This document shows, in pieces, positions 52,552-60,804 of a stretch of DNA of 64,000 bases (its first letter is position 1; every line of letters starts with the position of its first letter). The translations under genes and the position numbers were made by a program. The notes beneath the pieces were generated by a model, which did no database searches, had not been told where the DNA came from, and saw only the letters and a program-made list of their open reading frames with translations. This DNA comes from Burkholderiales bacterium (GTDB lineage Bacteria > Pseudomonadota > Gammaproteobacteria > Burkholderiales > SG8-41), in the NCBI GenBank assembly GCA_019634975.1, contig JAHCAI010000001.1, positions 372,001 through 436,000 on the forward strand. Reading direction: 5' to 3'.

Positions 52552-52584
52552 ATAAGATCTTGATTTTATTGAATATTTTTAAAA
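52552..52584 (+). repeat. AT-rich boundary motif, copy 4 (convergent junction)
   Basis: Reads ATAAGATCTTGATTTTATTG, then AATATTTTTAAAA, closely matching copies 2 and 3. It lies between the aminotransferase stop and the outer-membrane barrel gene and overlaps the latter's stop codon. Confidence 0.55.
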
Positions 52585-53481
52585 CCGCAGGGTGAAGGTG
52601 GCGCCCACGATCGGCGCGGTGTCGTAATCGACGCGGCGCAGGGTGTTGCCGGCGGCATCCTCCACGCGCAGCTGGCCGTTGGTGATCACGCCGGCATAGA
52701 GATTCAGCGCGGCCTGTTTGCCGAAGTTGCGCGAGGCACGCAGGAATACCGGCACGCCGCGCTCCTCGCCGATGCCGTTGGTCACGGTGTTGTCGGTGGC
52801 GAGCCGGAAGCGCGTGCTGCGCCAGGCGGCACCGATGCCGAGATTCCAGTCGCTGTCGAAGCGGTAATCGAGTTCGAGCCCCGCGGGGCCGGTGGGGCCG
52901 GCGGGCAGCGGATTGACCAGCTTCCAGCGCTCCGAGAGTTTCCAGTCGACCAGGATCAGCGGAAACACGCTGGTCTTCTCAAAGCGGTCGAAGGCGCCGA
53001 AACCGAAGCCCAGGCGGTTGCCGTTGGCATAACGCTTGTTGGCGGTGAATATCCCGCCCCAGGTCATGGATTCGCCGGAATCGGCGCCGCGCTCGCCGAA
53101 CCAGTCCACCGAGGGCGCAATGCCCAGGCTCCAGCCGTCCTGCAGCGCGTAGGACAGCGGCAGCGACAAGCCGTAGCGCTCTACACTACCCCAAGGCGCG
53201 CGTCCGCCGAAGGCGGTGGCGCCGCCGAAGTCATAGTCGGCATGGTCGTAATTCAGCGTGAGGCCGCTGCGGTGGCCGCCGCGCAGGGCGGTCGAGATGC
53301 CGGCGCGCAATAGCAGGCTGGTCGACGCCATGTCGCCGCCGCCCTGTAGGTCGGTCCGGCCCTGGTGCACCGGCGAGGCTGACAGCGTGAAGCTGGGGTC
53401 TGCGGTCTGCGCATGGGTGAGGCCGCTGGTGGCAAGGGCAAGGCCGATCGCGAAATGGCGCAGGTGGTGGATGCGGAGCAT
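52579..53481 (-). CDS. Outer-membrane beta-barrel protein (DUF6268-like)
   Basis: A 300-residue exported protein (signal peptide MLRIHHLRHFAIGLALATSG...HAQ). It has alternating polar/hydrophobic strands such as YGLSLPLSYAL, WSLGIAPSVDWF and WNLGIGAAWRS, and ends in a C-terminal phenylalanine (FTLRF), the signature of outer-membrane barrels. It resembles the DUF6268 group. No porin function can be assigned. An in-frame Met 60 codons upstream is rejected since it lacks a signal peptide. Confidence 0.8.
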   Translation of the reverse strand: MLRIHHLRHFAIGLALATSGLTHAQTADPSFTLSASPVHQGRTDLQGGGDMASTSLLLRAGISTALRGGHRSGLTLNYDHADYDFGGATAFGGRAPWGSVERYGLSLPLSYALQDGWSLGIAPSVDWFGERGADSGESMTWGGIFTANKRYANGNRLGFGFGAFDRFEKTSVFPLILVDWKLSERWKLVNPLPAGPTGPAGLELDYRFDSDWNLGIGAAWRSTRFRLATDNTVTNGIGEERGVPVFLRASRNFGKQAALNLYAGVITNGQLRVEDAAGNTLRRVDYDTAPIVGATFTLRF

Positions 53482-53737
53482 GGGGATATTTCCCTTGCGT
53501 TTGTTTTTGCTCGGGACAGGCTGCAGTGCCCGGGATGAACGGATACGCCGATTGGAGCGAGCGGGGAATGAAAGGTTCCGGGGTGTGACGGAGGCCAGAT
53601 GTCCGGAATTGTTCATGACCCGAACTTTTTCGCTCTGCTGACGGTCTGAAAAACACAACAATTATCCGGGCAGTCTTGTCGCAAGGCGGCAACGATCGGC
53701 CCTTACATGGTGTCCCGGAACCGAGAGGAGACTACAC

Positions 53738-54166
53738 ATGAAACTGACGAGATTCGCCGCAGCCTTCCTGGTGACCAGCATCGCTTACCTGTCGCCGGTC
53801 GCGGCGAGGGAGCCGCTCGAGGAAAAAAACCAGGGCGCCATCCGTTACGCGACCGGCGGCATCGGCGCGGACGAGGTGGCCGCGTTCAAGGCGGCGGCGC
53901 CGCAGTATCCGCTGGAACTGTTGTTTGCGCAGAAGGCCAGCCCGAACGACGTTTACCTGGCGGACGTGAAAGTCGTCGTGAAATCAGCTTCGGGACAGGT
54001 GCTGCTCGACACCGTGTCCGGCGGGCCTTTCCTGCTGGCGCGGCTGCCGCCGGGGAAATACCGGATCGATGCAGAAAGCGATGGTGTGGTGAGGCAGCAG
54101 GCGGTCGAACTCAAGGCGGGGCAGCACCGGCGGGTGGTGTTTGTGTGGGATGCGCCGGGGGGTTGA
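53738..54166 (+). CDS. Small secreted protein with carboxypeptidase-regulatory-like domain
   Basis: A 142-residue exported protein (signal peptide MKLTRFAAAFLVTSIAYLSPVAA). The C-terminal part has LADVKVVVKSASGQVLLDT, GPFLLARLPPGKYRIDAES and the end VFVWDAPGG, like transthyretin/CarboxypepD-reg folds. It may be a periplasmic or surface adhesin-like module. It is divergent from the barrel gene, and 256 nt separate them, containing GAGAGGAGA before this start and no other gene. Confidence 0.75.
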   Translation: MKLTRFAAAFLVTSIAYLSPVAAREPLEEKNQGAIRYATGGIGADEVAAFKAAAPQYPLELLFAQKASPNDVYLADVKVVVKSASGQVLLDTVSGGPFLLARLPPGKYRIDAESDGVVRQQAVELKAGQHRRVVFVWDAPGG

Positions 54167-54600
54167 TCTGCGGCTCCTCATGTTTGCGCCCTGCCTCATC
54201 TGACAGGCCAGTTTTACTTTTCCAGTCTGTCTTCCGTGCTTCAACTTCGCCGGGGGCAGCCCGGCGGCTGGTGACTTTCTTTTGCTTGCCCAAAAGAAAG
54301 TCACCAAAGAAAAGGGCCCCGGACTCGGTGCTGCGAAGCAGGGGTGCGGGCAGGGGCGCCGCGGCTGCGATCAACAGTCATTGACCGGGGCGCTGGCGGC
54401 TGCTCCCGCAAACGGCCTGCGGCTAACGTGTCGCAGCCGCACCCTGCTTCGCCACCCCTTCGGGCTTCCCTGCGTTGCTCGCGCGGCCGGGCGGCTGCGG
54501 AACTCGCGTTACTGCTCTATTCGTGGATTGTGGCTTGGGCGCGGATTACTGGTGGTGCTTCCGTGTGCTGAGCGCTCGCACAGTCCTCGCCGACTACCCC
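54167..54600. repeat. Gene-free region with inverted-repeat DNA, left of the IS
   Basis: About 430 nt of intergenic DNA with a perfect 14-bp hairpin at 54271-54304 (GTGACTTTCTTTTG-CTTGCC-CAAAAGAAAGTCAC). No reading frame is supported. Together with 55849-55995 it was one stretch before the insertion sequence entered. Confidence 0.6.
54271..54304. repeat. GTGACTTTCTTTTG hairpin repeat
   Basis: A 14-bp stem with a 6-nt loop, followed by CCAAAGAAAAGGGC. This sequence type recurs in intergenic DNA of many betaproteobacteria, which is from general knowledge rather than from this window. Confidence 0.65.
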
Positions 54601-54632
54601 TGGGCTTCCCCCGTTTCTCCGGACACTCGCAC

Positions 54633-55496
54633 TTAGCTTCCAAACCGCCGCTCGAACTCGGCCGGGCTGATGTTACCCAGCGTTGAGTGCTTACGCCGGG
54701 GATTGTAAAACCGCTCGATGTAATCGAACAGATCGGCGCGTGCCTCGTCCCGGGTGGCGTAACGACGCCGGTTTACACGTTCCAACTTCAACGTCGAGAA
54801 GAAGCTCTCCATCGCCGCATTGTCCCAGCAATCACCGCGGCGGCTCATGCTGCAGGTGATGTTCTGCTCGGCGAGCAGCCGCTGGAACTCCTCGCTGCTG
54901 TATTGGCTGCCCTGGTCGGAGTGATGCAGTAACGCCTTGGGCTTGCCGCGGCGCCAGACGGCCATCATCAACGCATCCAGAACGAACTGGGCGGTCATCT
55001 GTGCACTCATTGACCAGCCCACGGCCCGGCGGCTGAAGAGATCCAGGACAACCGCCAGATACAGCCAACCTTCGCCGGTGCGGATGTAGGTGAAGTCGGC
55101 AACCCACTTCTGGTTGGGGCCAGCCGCTTCAAACTGCCGGTCGAGCACGTTCGGGGCAATGCAGTGTTCCGGGCGCAGGCCACTGTCGGTCGGCGGGCGT
55201 AGCCGCCGGGCACGGGCGCGCAATCCCGAACTGCGCATCAGCCGCGCCACCCGCTTGCGGCTGCAACGCTCACCCCATTCAATGAGGTCGTCCCAGACGC
55301 GCGGCGAGCCATAGGTCGCATCGCTTTGCGTGAAGCTCGTACGGATCAGCGTCAGCAGCCGCTGGTCCTCTCGGGCACGCCGGCCTGGCTGCCGGTTGAG
55401 CCACTCATAGAAACCGCTGCGTGATACCCCCAGCACCGTGCACATCGGGCGTGTCGGCCAGACCGTGCGGTGCCGGGCAATGAATCCGTACTTCAC
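54633..55496 (-). CDS. IS3-family transposase OrfB (DDE integrase domain)
   Basis: A 287-residue catalytic part of the transposase. The DDE triad is visible in WVADFTYIRTGEG (first Asp), HHSDQGSQYSS (second Asp) and DCWDNAAMESFFS with the Glu. An HTH-like N-terminal part (VLGVSRSGFYEWLNRQ) precedes it. It overlaps OrfA by 4 nt (ATGA), and a frameshift at 55526-55532 would fuse the two into the full transposase. Confidence 0.93.
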   Translation of the reverse strand: MKYGFIARHRTVWPTRPMCTVLGVSRSGFYEWLNRQPGRRAREDQRLLTLIRTSFTQSDATYGSPRVWDDLIEWGERCSRKRVARLMRSSGLRARARRLRPPTDSGLRPEHCIAPNVLDRQFEAAGPNQKWVADFTYIRTGEGWLYLAVVLDLFSRRAVGWSMSAQMTAQFVLDALMMAVWRRGKPKALLHHSDQGSQYSSEEFQRLLAEQNITCSMSRRGDCWDNAAMESFFSTLKLERVNRRRYATRDEARADLFDYIERFYNPRRKHSTLGNISPAEFERRFGS

Positions 55497-55786
55497 GTCG
55501 ACTCCTTCGCGAAGTACGCGGTGGCCTTTTTTAGGATGTCGCGCTCCATCTTCACTCGCGCGAGCTCCTTCTGCAGCCGCTGATTCTCCCGGGCCAGATC
55601 CGCGGCCGATTCCGTGGCCTTGGTCAGCTTGGGATTGGCTTCACCCTGGGCCAGACGGATCCACTTGCGCAGCATGTTGCTGTGGATCCCCAAATCCTGC
55701 GCAACCTGCGCCTTCGATACCCCCGGCAGCAACGCCTGACGCACCGCCTCGGCCTTAAACTCCACTGTGAATCGCCTTCTCTGCAT
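55493..55786 (-). CDS. IS3-family transposase OrfA (HTH, leucine zipper)
   Basis: A 97-residue DNA-binding part of the transposase. It has an N-terminal HTH (FTVEFKAEAVRQALLPG, then SKAQVAQDLGIHSNMLRKW) and a C-terminal Leu/Glu coiled coil (ENQRLQKELARVKMERDIL). Slippery A-AAA-AAG (minus strand, 55526-55532) lies in the correct frame for a -1 shift into orfB. Confidence 0.93.
   Translation of the reverse strand: MQRRRFTVEFKAEAVRQALLPGVSKAQVAQDLGIHSNMLRKWIRLAQGEANPKLTKATESAADLARENQRLQKELARVKMERDILKKATAYFAKEST
55526..55532 (-). other. Programmed -1 frameshift slippery site
   Basis: A_AAA_AAG within the last codons of orfA (Leu-Lys-Lys). The codon phase fits a -1 shift into the orfB frame, as in IS3-family transposase fusion. 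Confidence 0.8.
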
Positions 55787-55895
55787 CGGACACCTCCAAT
55801 AAGCTCATTAACTTACCAAATGTGTCCGGGAAAGCGGGGGAAGCCCACCCCGGCCGCGCTGCGCTACTCGGCGGCTCAGAAGGGGGTCAACCCCG

Positions 55896-55973
55896 TAGCC
55901 CGTAAGGAGCGTAGCGGATTGCGGAAATGGTGACGCCTTATCCCGCATTGCACTTCGTTTCATGCGGGCTACG
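55896..55973. repeat. GTAGCCCG-type inverted-repeat element (copy 2)
   Basis: Begins GTAGCCCGTAAGGAGCGTAGC and ends CATGCGGGCTAC, related to 6401-6502. It lies 48 nt right of the IS, before the HEPN-like gene. Confidence 0.6.
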
Positions 55974-56004
55974 CTTGCTGAGCCTAGCCCCTTTAATTGA
56001 AGTT

Positions 56005-56658
56005 TTAAGGCGTAAATTTTGAGAGCAAAAATTGCTCAACGAAACCAAGGATGCCGCTAACTGCGCTGGCGTCTATTTTTTCCCAATTGGCGTGCATCGC
56101 GTGATCTCTGAGTTTTGGCATTGCATCTAGCAGTGATTTCTGTGCGCCAGCAACTAAACCTTTTGACTTTAGTGCGTTAATGACCTCCTGCATGGATTTA
56201 TCGTTAACCTCAAGTGAGTTGGCAGCGGCAAATCGTTTTAATGCATCTTCAAGAGCTGCGCTCGCCAGCACTGCTGCTACATCCTTGTGCCCCTCTAAAA
56301 GAGCTTGTTTGGCCATTACAATAAAGTCACCAAAGACTTCACCAGACACTTTTAGGTCAACACTAAATACATATCCTCCTTCAAAGTCTTCTTTGGCGCT
56401 TCGAAATACGCCCCCTAGGGAGCGGATGTGGTCATCGTATCCCCTGCAATGATTGAGTTCTTTTGAAAAATTAATGTAATGAGGCGACTCTTTTCCATAA
56501 ACAGCTAGGATTAGATTTTGAGCGCTTGTTGCCCATTTTTCCCAAAATCCAGAAGGAACATGGGTGCCCGACATCCCTCCATGGTTTGGGCGGTGCGGGA
56601 GTTTTGTGAGTTGCTCCTCAAGCTCGGTAAAACGTTTTTTGAAAATCGGGTCAACCAT
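56005..56658 (-). CDS. HEPN-like hypothetical protein (AT-rich, possibly acquired)
   Basis: A 217-residue protein, visibly AT-richer than all its neighbours. The N-terminal third is polar (LTKLPHRPNHGG). The C-terminal helical region (about 115-215) has ASAALEDALKRFAA and LRDHAMHANWEKI, where R184-x4-H189 is the R-x4-6-H motif of HEPN nucleases; the overall shape is like DUF4145-type HEPN proteins. No antitoxin or partner is seen. No ribosome-binding box precedes the start. A role as an RNase-like defence protein or HEPN-fold adaptor is inference. Confidence 0.6.
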   Translation of the reverse strand: MVDPIFKKRFTELEEQLTKLPHRPNHGGMSGTHVPSGFWEKWATSAQNLILAVYGKESPHYINFSKELNHCRGYDDHIRSLGGVFRSAKEDFEGGYVFSVDLKVSGEVFGDFIVMAKQALLEGHKDVAAVLASAALEDALKRFAAANSLEVNDKSMQEVINALKSKGLVAGAQKSLLDAMPKLRDHAMHANWEKIDASAVSGILGFVEQFLLSKFTP

Positions 56659-56678
56659 TTTGATGTGTCTTTACACAG

Positions 56679-57578
56679 TTAGATACGTGTCTGACGCAAC
56701 TTCGCCACCTCATGACCCGCCATCCGCTCCAGCGCTTTGACCATTGCCGAATGATCCGACTTCGCGCCGCCGTTCGCCGCGCATGAGTTGAACAGTTCTT
56801 GCGCTGTCGCGGTATTCGGCAGTGACACGCCCATCGCACGGGCGCCCTGCAGCGCGAGGTTCAGGTCCTTCTGGTGAAGTTCGATGCGGAAGCCGGGATC
56901 AAACGTCCGCTTGATCATGCGTTCGCCATGCACTTCGAGGATGCGTGAGGCGGCGAAGCCGCCCATCAGCGCCTGGCGGACTTTGGCGGGGTCGGCGCCG
57001 GCTTTGGAGGCGAAGACCAGCGCTTCACTGACGGCTTCGATGTTGAGGGCAACAATGATCTGGTTACACACCTTGCAGGTCTGGCCGTCGCCGTTGCCGC
57101 CGACCAGCGTGATGTTTTTGCCCATCAGTTCGAACAGCGGCTTGACCCTGTCGAAGGCGGCCTGGGGGGCGCCGCACATGATGGTTAGCGCGGCGTTGTT
57201 GGCGCCGACTTCGCCGCCGGATACCGGGGCGTCGACGTAGTCGCAGCCGAGGTCGTTGATGCGTTTGGCGAAGGCCTTGGTCTCGATCGGCGAGATCGAA
57301 CTCATGTCGACCACGGTCTTGCCCTTGCTCAAGCCCTCGGCGACGCCGTTGGCGCCGAACAGCACTTTCTCGACGTCGGGGGTGTCCGGCACCATGGTGA
57401 TGATCACGTCGGCCTTCTGCGCGACTTCCTTGGCGCTGGCGCAGGCCTTGCCGCCGGCGTCGGTGAGTTCCTTCGGCACGCCGCTTCGCGAGTTGAGGAA
57501 CAGCGTGTGGCCGCCCTTGATCAGGTTGAGGGACATGGGCTTGCCCATGATGCCGAGTCCGATGAATCCGACGTTCAT
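56679..57578 (-). CDS. glxR: 2-hydroxy-3-oxopropionate (tartronate semialdehyde) reductase
   Basis: A 299-residue beta-hydroxyacid dehydrogenase. It has NAD(P)-binding GFIGLGIMGKPMSLNL, the substrate-binding DAPVSGGEVGA (near 120), NGDGQTCKVCNQ with the catalytic Lys (near 169) and FRIELHQKDLNLA. It would reduce tartronate semialdehyde to D-glycerate, the second step of glyoxylate use through glyoxylate carboligase. That ligase gene is not in this window. hyi lies about 3 kb away beyond a TAXI-TRAP transporter. The closely related 3-hydroxyisobutyrate dehydrogenases are an alternative. Confidence 0.88.
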   Translation of the reverse strand: MNVGFIGLGIMGKPMSLNLIKGGHTLFLNSRSGVPKELTDAGGKACASAKEVAQKADVIITMVPDTPDVEKVLFGANGVAEGLSKGKTVVDMSSISPIETKAFAKRINDLGCDYVDAPVSGGEVGANNAALTIMCGAPQAAFDRVKPLFELMGKNITLVGGNGDGQTCKVCNQIIVALNIEAVSEALVFASKAGADPAKVRQALMGGFAASRILEVHGERMIKRTFDPGFRIELHQKDLNLALQGARAMGVSLPNTATAQELFNSCAANGGAKSDHSAMVKALERMAGHEVAKLRQTRI

Positions 57579-57607
57579 TTTGGAGTCCTTGAGGAGGGTG
57601 AGAGCGA

Positions 57608-57689
57608 ATTAACAGGATGGACAGGATTTACAGGATGAAACCACTCAAGTGCGCGCACCGGCGTTCTTATCCTGTCCATCCTGTAAATG
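57608..57689. repeat. ACAGGAT-type inverted tandem repeat (family A, copy 5)
   Basis: The left arm TTAACAGGATGGACAGGAT continues with TTACAGGATGAAA. The right arm TTATCCTGTCCATCCTGTAA occurs about 25 nt later. It lies upstream of glxR and downstream of the TRAP gene. Confidence 0.75.
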
Positions 57690-57772
57690 TCTTGTGCAGT
57701 TTGTCCACAACGGATTGCCACCCGGGCACGCCTTGCGGGGCGTGCTGGCGGGGTGGATCGATTATAGGCGCG

Positions 57773-59698
57773 TCAGTGCGCGACGGGCCGTGCCGGCGCC
57801 GGCCGCGGCTCTTTGCGGCGGATCAGTAATTGGCTGACCAGCACCGCGAGCACGAGGGCGCCTCCGGCGAGGTCGGTGACCAGGCCGGGCTTGATCAGCA
57901 GCACTGCGGCGCCGAGCAGGCACAGCCGCTCCCAGACCAGCGCGGGGCGCGCGAGGTAGCCGAAGAGCCCGGCGGCGAGGCAGACGGTGCCGATGGTCGC
58001 GGTGACGAAGGACTGCAGGATGACCTGCCATTCGCCGATCATCAGCAGCGAGGGCTCGAAAATGAACATGAAGGGCACGATGAAGCCCGCGGCGCCGACG
58101 CGCACCGCCGTCCAGCCGGCTTCCCACAGCGGGGCCTTGGCGATGCCGGCGGCGGCATACACCGCGAGCGCCACCGGCGGCGTGATCGCCGACAGGATCG
58201 CGAAATAGAAGGCGAACATGTGCGCGGCCGGCGGGATCGCGCCGAGCTTGATGATCGCCGGCACCAGCAGCGAGACCATCACGATGTAGGCGGGCGTGGT
58301 CGGCATGCCCATGCCGAGGATGATGCCGGCGAGCATGGTCAGGATCAGCGCCAGCACCAGCAGGTCCTGCGCCATATTGATCACCAGCGAGGTGAAATTG
58401 ATCGCGGCGCCGGTCTGGGTGATGACGCCGATGATGATGCCGGCGCAGGCGCAGGCCAGCGCCACGGCCACCGAGTTCTTGGCGCCTTCCTCCAGCGCGC
58501 CGAGGATGGTGCCGAAGTTGATGTCCTTGCGCGTGGACTTGCGCAGCATCGCCACCGGCACGCAGGACAGCGTGCCCGCCAGCGCGCACAGCGGCGCGCT
58601 GTAGCCGGCGAACAGGCCGAACAGGATCACCAGCAGGGGAATGAACAGGTGGCCGCGCTCGCGCATGACCTTGCCGAGCTGCGGGATGTCGGCGCGGGGC
58701 AGGCCGAGCAGGCCGACGCGCTTGGATTCGAAGTGCACCGCGCAGAACACGGCGAGGAAATAGAGGATCGCCGGGATGATCGCCCACATCGCGACCTGGA
58801 AATAGCTGACGGCGAGGAATTCCGCCATCACGAAGGCGGCGGCGCCCATGATCGGCGGCATGATCTGGCCGCCGGTGGAGGCGACGGATTCCACGGCCGC
58901 GGCGAAGGACGGGCGGAAGCCGGTGCGCTTCATCAGCGGGATGGTGATCGGGCCGTCCACCAGCACGTTGGCGACGGCGGAGCCGGATACCGTGCCGAAC
59001 AGGCTGGAGCTGACGACGGCAACCTTGCCGGGCCCGCCTGCGGTGTGGCCGGTCAGCGATAGCGCGAAATCCATGAACAGGCGGCCGATGCCGGTGCGTT
59101 CCATGAAGGCGCCGAAGAGCACGAACATGATCACGTAGGCCGCGGAGACGCCCAGCGTCGAGCCGAAGATGCCCTCGGTGGTGAGATACATGATTTCGAT
59201 GATCTGCTCGGGCCGGGTTTTTGCGACGAACAGCGCGTAGCCGAGGAAGAGCATCGCGGTGACCGGCAGCGCCCAGCCGATGATGCGGCGGGTGGCCTCG
59301 AGCACGATCAGCGTGAAAATGCCGCCCAGCACCAGCTCGGTCCGGGTCGGATCATCGACGAACACGAAGCGCGTCAGCAGGTGGTCGTGGTTGGCCCAGA
59401 CATAGCCGATGGTGGCAAAGGACAGCGCGATCAGCATCCAGTCCCACCAGGAGGGCAGCGGCATGTCGTGGAGGCCGCCGCCGATGGTGCCGCCGGCGTC
59501 GTCGCGGATCGCGCCTTCGGTTGTTTTCTTCCGGAAGGACGGGTAGAGCAGGAACACCAGCGCCAGCGCGAACAGCAGGTGAGTGCTGCGGAAGAACAGC
59601 TGCTGGGGTGCGCCGATAAAGGCGATGGTCAGGTGGTAGACGGACATGCCGATCGCGACAACGGCGATCAGCAGCCTCAGGGCTCTGACGAGGCTCAT
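57773..59698 (-). CDS. TRAP transporter fused permease (DctQM-like, TAXI type)
   Basis: A 641-residue fused small and large TRAP permease. The first about 130 residues carry the four-helix DctQ-like part and the rest the 12-14-helix DctM-like part, with GTVSGSAVANVLVDGP (near 255), PPIMGAAAFVMAEF and the second-half MGMPTTPAYIVM. Start MSLVRALRLL follows a CGGAG box. Gap to the TAXI receptor gene is 66 nt. It would import a small carboxylate in a Na+ or H+ dependent manner; its place between glxR and hyi points to a glycolate, glyoxylate or related C2-C3 acid, which is inference. Confidence 0.92.
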   Translation of the reverse strand: MSLVRALRLLIAVVAIGMSVYHLTIAFIGAPQQLFFRSTHLLFALALVFLLYPSFRKKTTEGAIRDDAGGTIGGGLHDMPLPSWWDWMLIALSFATIGYVWANHDHLLTRFVFVDDPTRTELVLGGIFTLIVLEATRRIIGWALPVTAMLFLGYALFVAKTRPEQIIEIMYLTTEGIFGSTLGVSAAYVIMFVLFGAFMERTGIGRLFMDFALSLTGHTAGGPGKVAVVSSSLFGTVSGSAVANVLVDGPITIPLMKRTGFRPSFAAAVESVASTGGQIMPPIMGAAAFVMAEFLAVSYFQVAMWAIIPAILYFLAVFCAVHFESKRVGLLGLPRADIPQLGKVMRERGHLFIPLLVILFGLFAGYSAPLCALAGTLSCVPVAMLRKSTRKDINFGTILGALEEGAKNSVAVALACACAGIIIGVITQTGAAINFTSLVINMAQDLLVLALILTMLAGIILGMGMPTTPAYIVMVSLLVPAIIKLGAIPPAAHMFAFYFAILSAITPPVALAVYAAAGIAKAPLWEAGWTAVRVGAAGFIVPFMFIFEPSLLMIGEWQVILQSFVTATIGTVCLAAGLFGYLARPALVWERLCLLGAAVLLIKPGLVTDLAGGALVLAVLVSQLLIRRKEPRPAPARPVAH

Positions 59699-59764
59699 TT
59701 CAGCGGACTCCGGAAGGCGGTGCGGAGGCGCGCATCGGTCGCGCCGCCGCACCGGGTGAAGCGC

Positions 59765-60709
59765 TTAGAGGGCCTTGGCTTCCTGGTAGTACTTGCGGGC
59801 GCCCGGATGGTAAGGCACGCCGACGTCAGCCGCCATGTCCTTCACCGTCAGGCCCTTCACCGCGGAGACCACGTTGCCGAGCGTCTCGACGTTGGTGGCG
59901 AGTGCCTTGGTGATGTTGTAGACCAGCTGTTCGGGCAGCTTGCAGCTGGCGATGAGGTGGGTCCAGGTGCCGATGGTCTGGACATCCTTGTCCTGCTTCG
60001 GATAGCTGCCGGCCTTGATGATGCGCTTGTCGTAGCCCCGGTTGATTTTCTGCAGCGCCGCGAACTTGTCGTTCGGGAATTCGAGCACGCGGATGTCACG
60101 AGCCGAGGCGAGGTCCATCACCGAGGAAGCGGGCACCGTGGTGATCAGCGTGAACACCTGGGCATGGCCGTCCTTCAGCTGCGACACCGAGTCGGTGTAG
60201 TTGCCGTGGTTGACCTTGGACATCGCGCCGTAGTCGAGGCCATACACCTTGAGCGCGTCGCGCGTCATCTGCTCGCCGGTGTTGCCTTTCTGCTGGGTGG
60301 TCAAGGCCTTGCCCTTGGCCTGGCCCATGTTGGTGACACCGGAGTCGGCGAGGGCGACGGCGTGGAAATACTGGAAGTACAGCGTCGCGACCTGGCAGAC
60401 ATTGTCCTGCTTGCCCTTGAAGGGTTCCGCGCCGCGCACGCCATCGTAGGACGACACTGCGTTGCCGAAGCCGAGCTCGGCCTTGCCGGTCTGCACGCCG
60501 ACGACGTTGGAAATGCCCGCTCCCGGCAGCACCTGCATGCTGGTTCCGGGCACGGCCTTCTCGACGATGCCCTGGATCGCGCCGCCCAGCGGATACCAGG
60601 AGCCGCCCTGCGGGCCGGTCATCAGTTTCAGTTGCTGTGCGCCGGCGGTGCCGGCGAAGGCGGTGGCAAGGGCCAGTCCAAGCGCGGACGCGATGCGTGA
60701 TGCTTTCAT
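59765..60709 (-). CDS. TAXI-family TRAP transporter solute receptor
   Basis: A 314-residue periplasmic receptor, signal peptide ending GTAGAQQ. It has KLMTGPQGGSWYPLGGAI (the TAXI N-terminal motif), GAGISNVVGVQTGKAELGFG and FTLITTVPASSVMDLA. GGAGGAG precedes the start. It delivers the ligand to the fused permease encoded just downstream. The ligand is unresolved. Confidence 0.93.
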   Translation of the reverse strand: MKASRIASALGLALATAFAGTAGAQQLKLMTGPQGGSWYPLGGAIQGIVEKAVPGTSMQVLPGAGISNVVGVQTGKAELGFGNAVSSYDGVRGAEPFKGKQDNVCQVATLYFQYFHAVALADSGVTNMGQAKGKALTTQQKGNTGEQMTRDALKVYGLDYGAMSKVNHGNYTDSVSQLKDGHAQVFTLITTVPASSVMDLASARDIRVLEFPNDKFAALQKINRGYDKRIIKAGSYPKQDKDVQTIGTWTHLIASCKLPEQLVYNITKALATNVETLGNVVSAVKGLTVKDMAADVGVPYHPGARKYYQEAKAL

Positions 60710-60804
60710 GACTACTCCTCCAGAGTTGTGTTGCAGGACGGACCGGGCTTTGCGCCTCTTGTGGTCCGGATTGCGGAAGATTGTGTGGGCTGTCCGGGAT
60801 GCCG

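Larger units (their letters stand above)
54601..55848 (-). mobile_element. IS3-family insertion sequence, intact, 1248 bp
   Basis: Bounded by imperfect 26-nt terminal inverted repeats (54601-54626, 55823-55848; 23 of 26 match) starting TGGGCTTCCCCCG, with TG...CA ends. Four-base direct repeats CCCC flank it (54597-54600 and 55849-55852), a target duplication consistent with IS3. It encodes OrfA and OrfB with a programmed-frameshift site. No disruption is visible, so it may be active. Confidence 0.9.

Noticed and set aside
53482..53737. Additional N-terminal extension of the barrel protein up to an upstream ATG
   Set aside because: The extension lacks a signal peptide and would place the true signal peptide internally; the ATG at 53481 gives a proper export signal.
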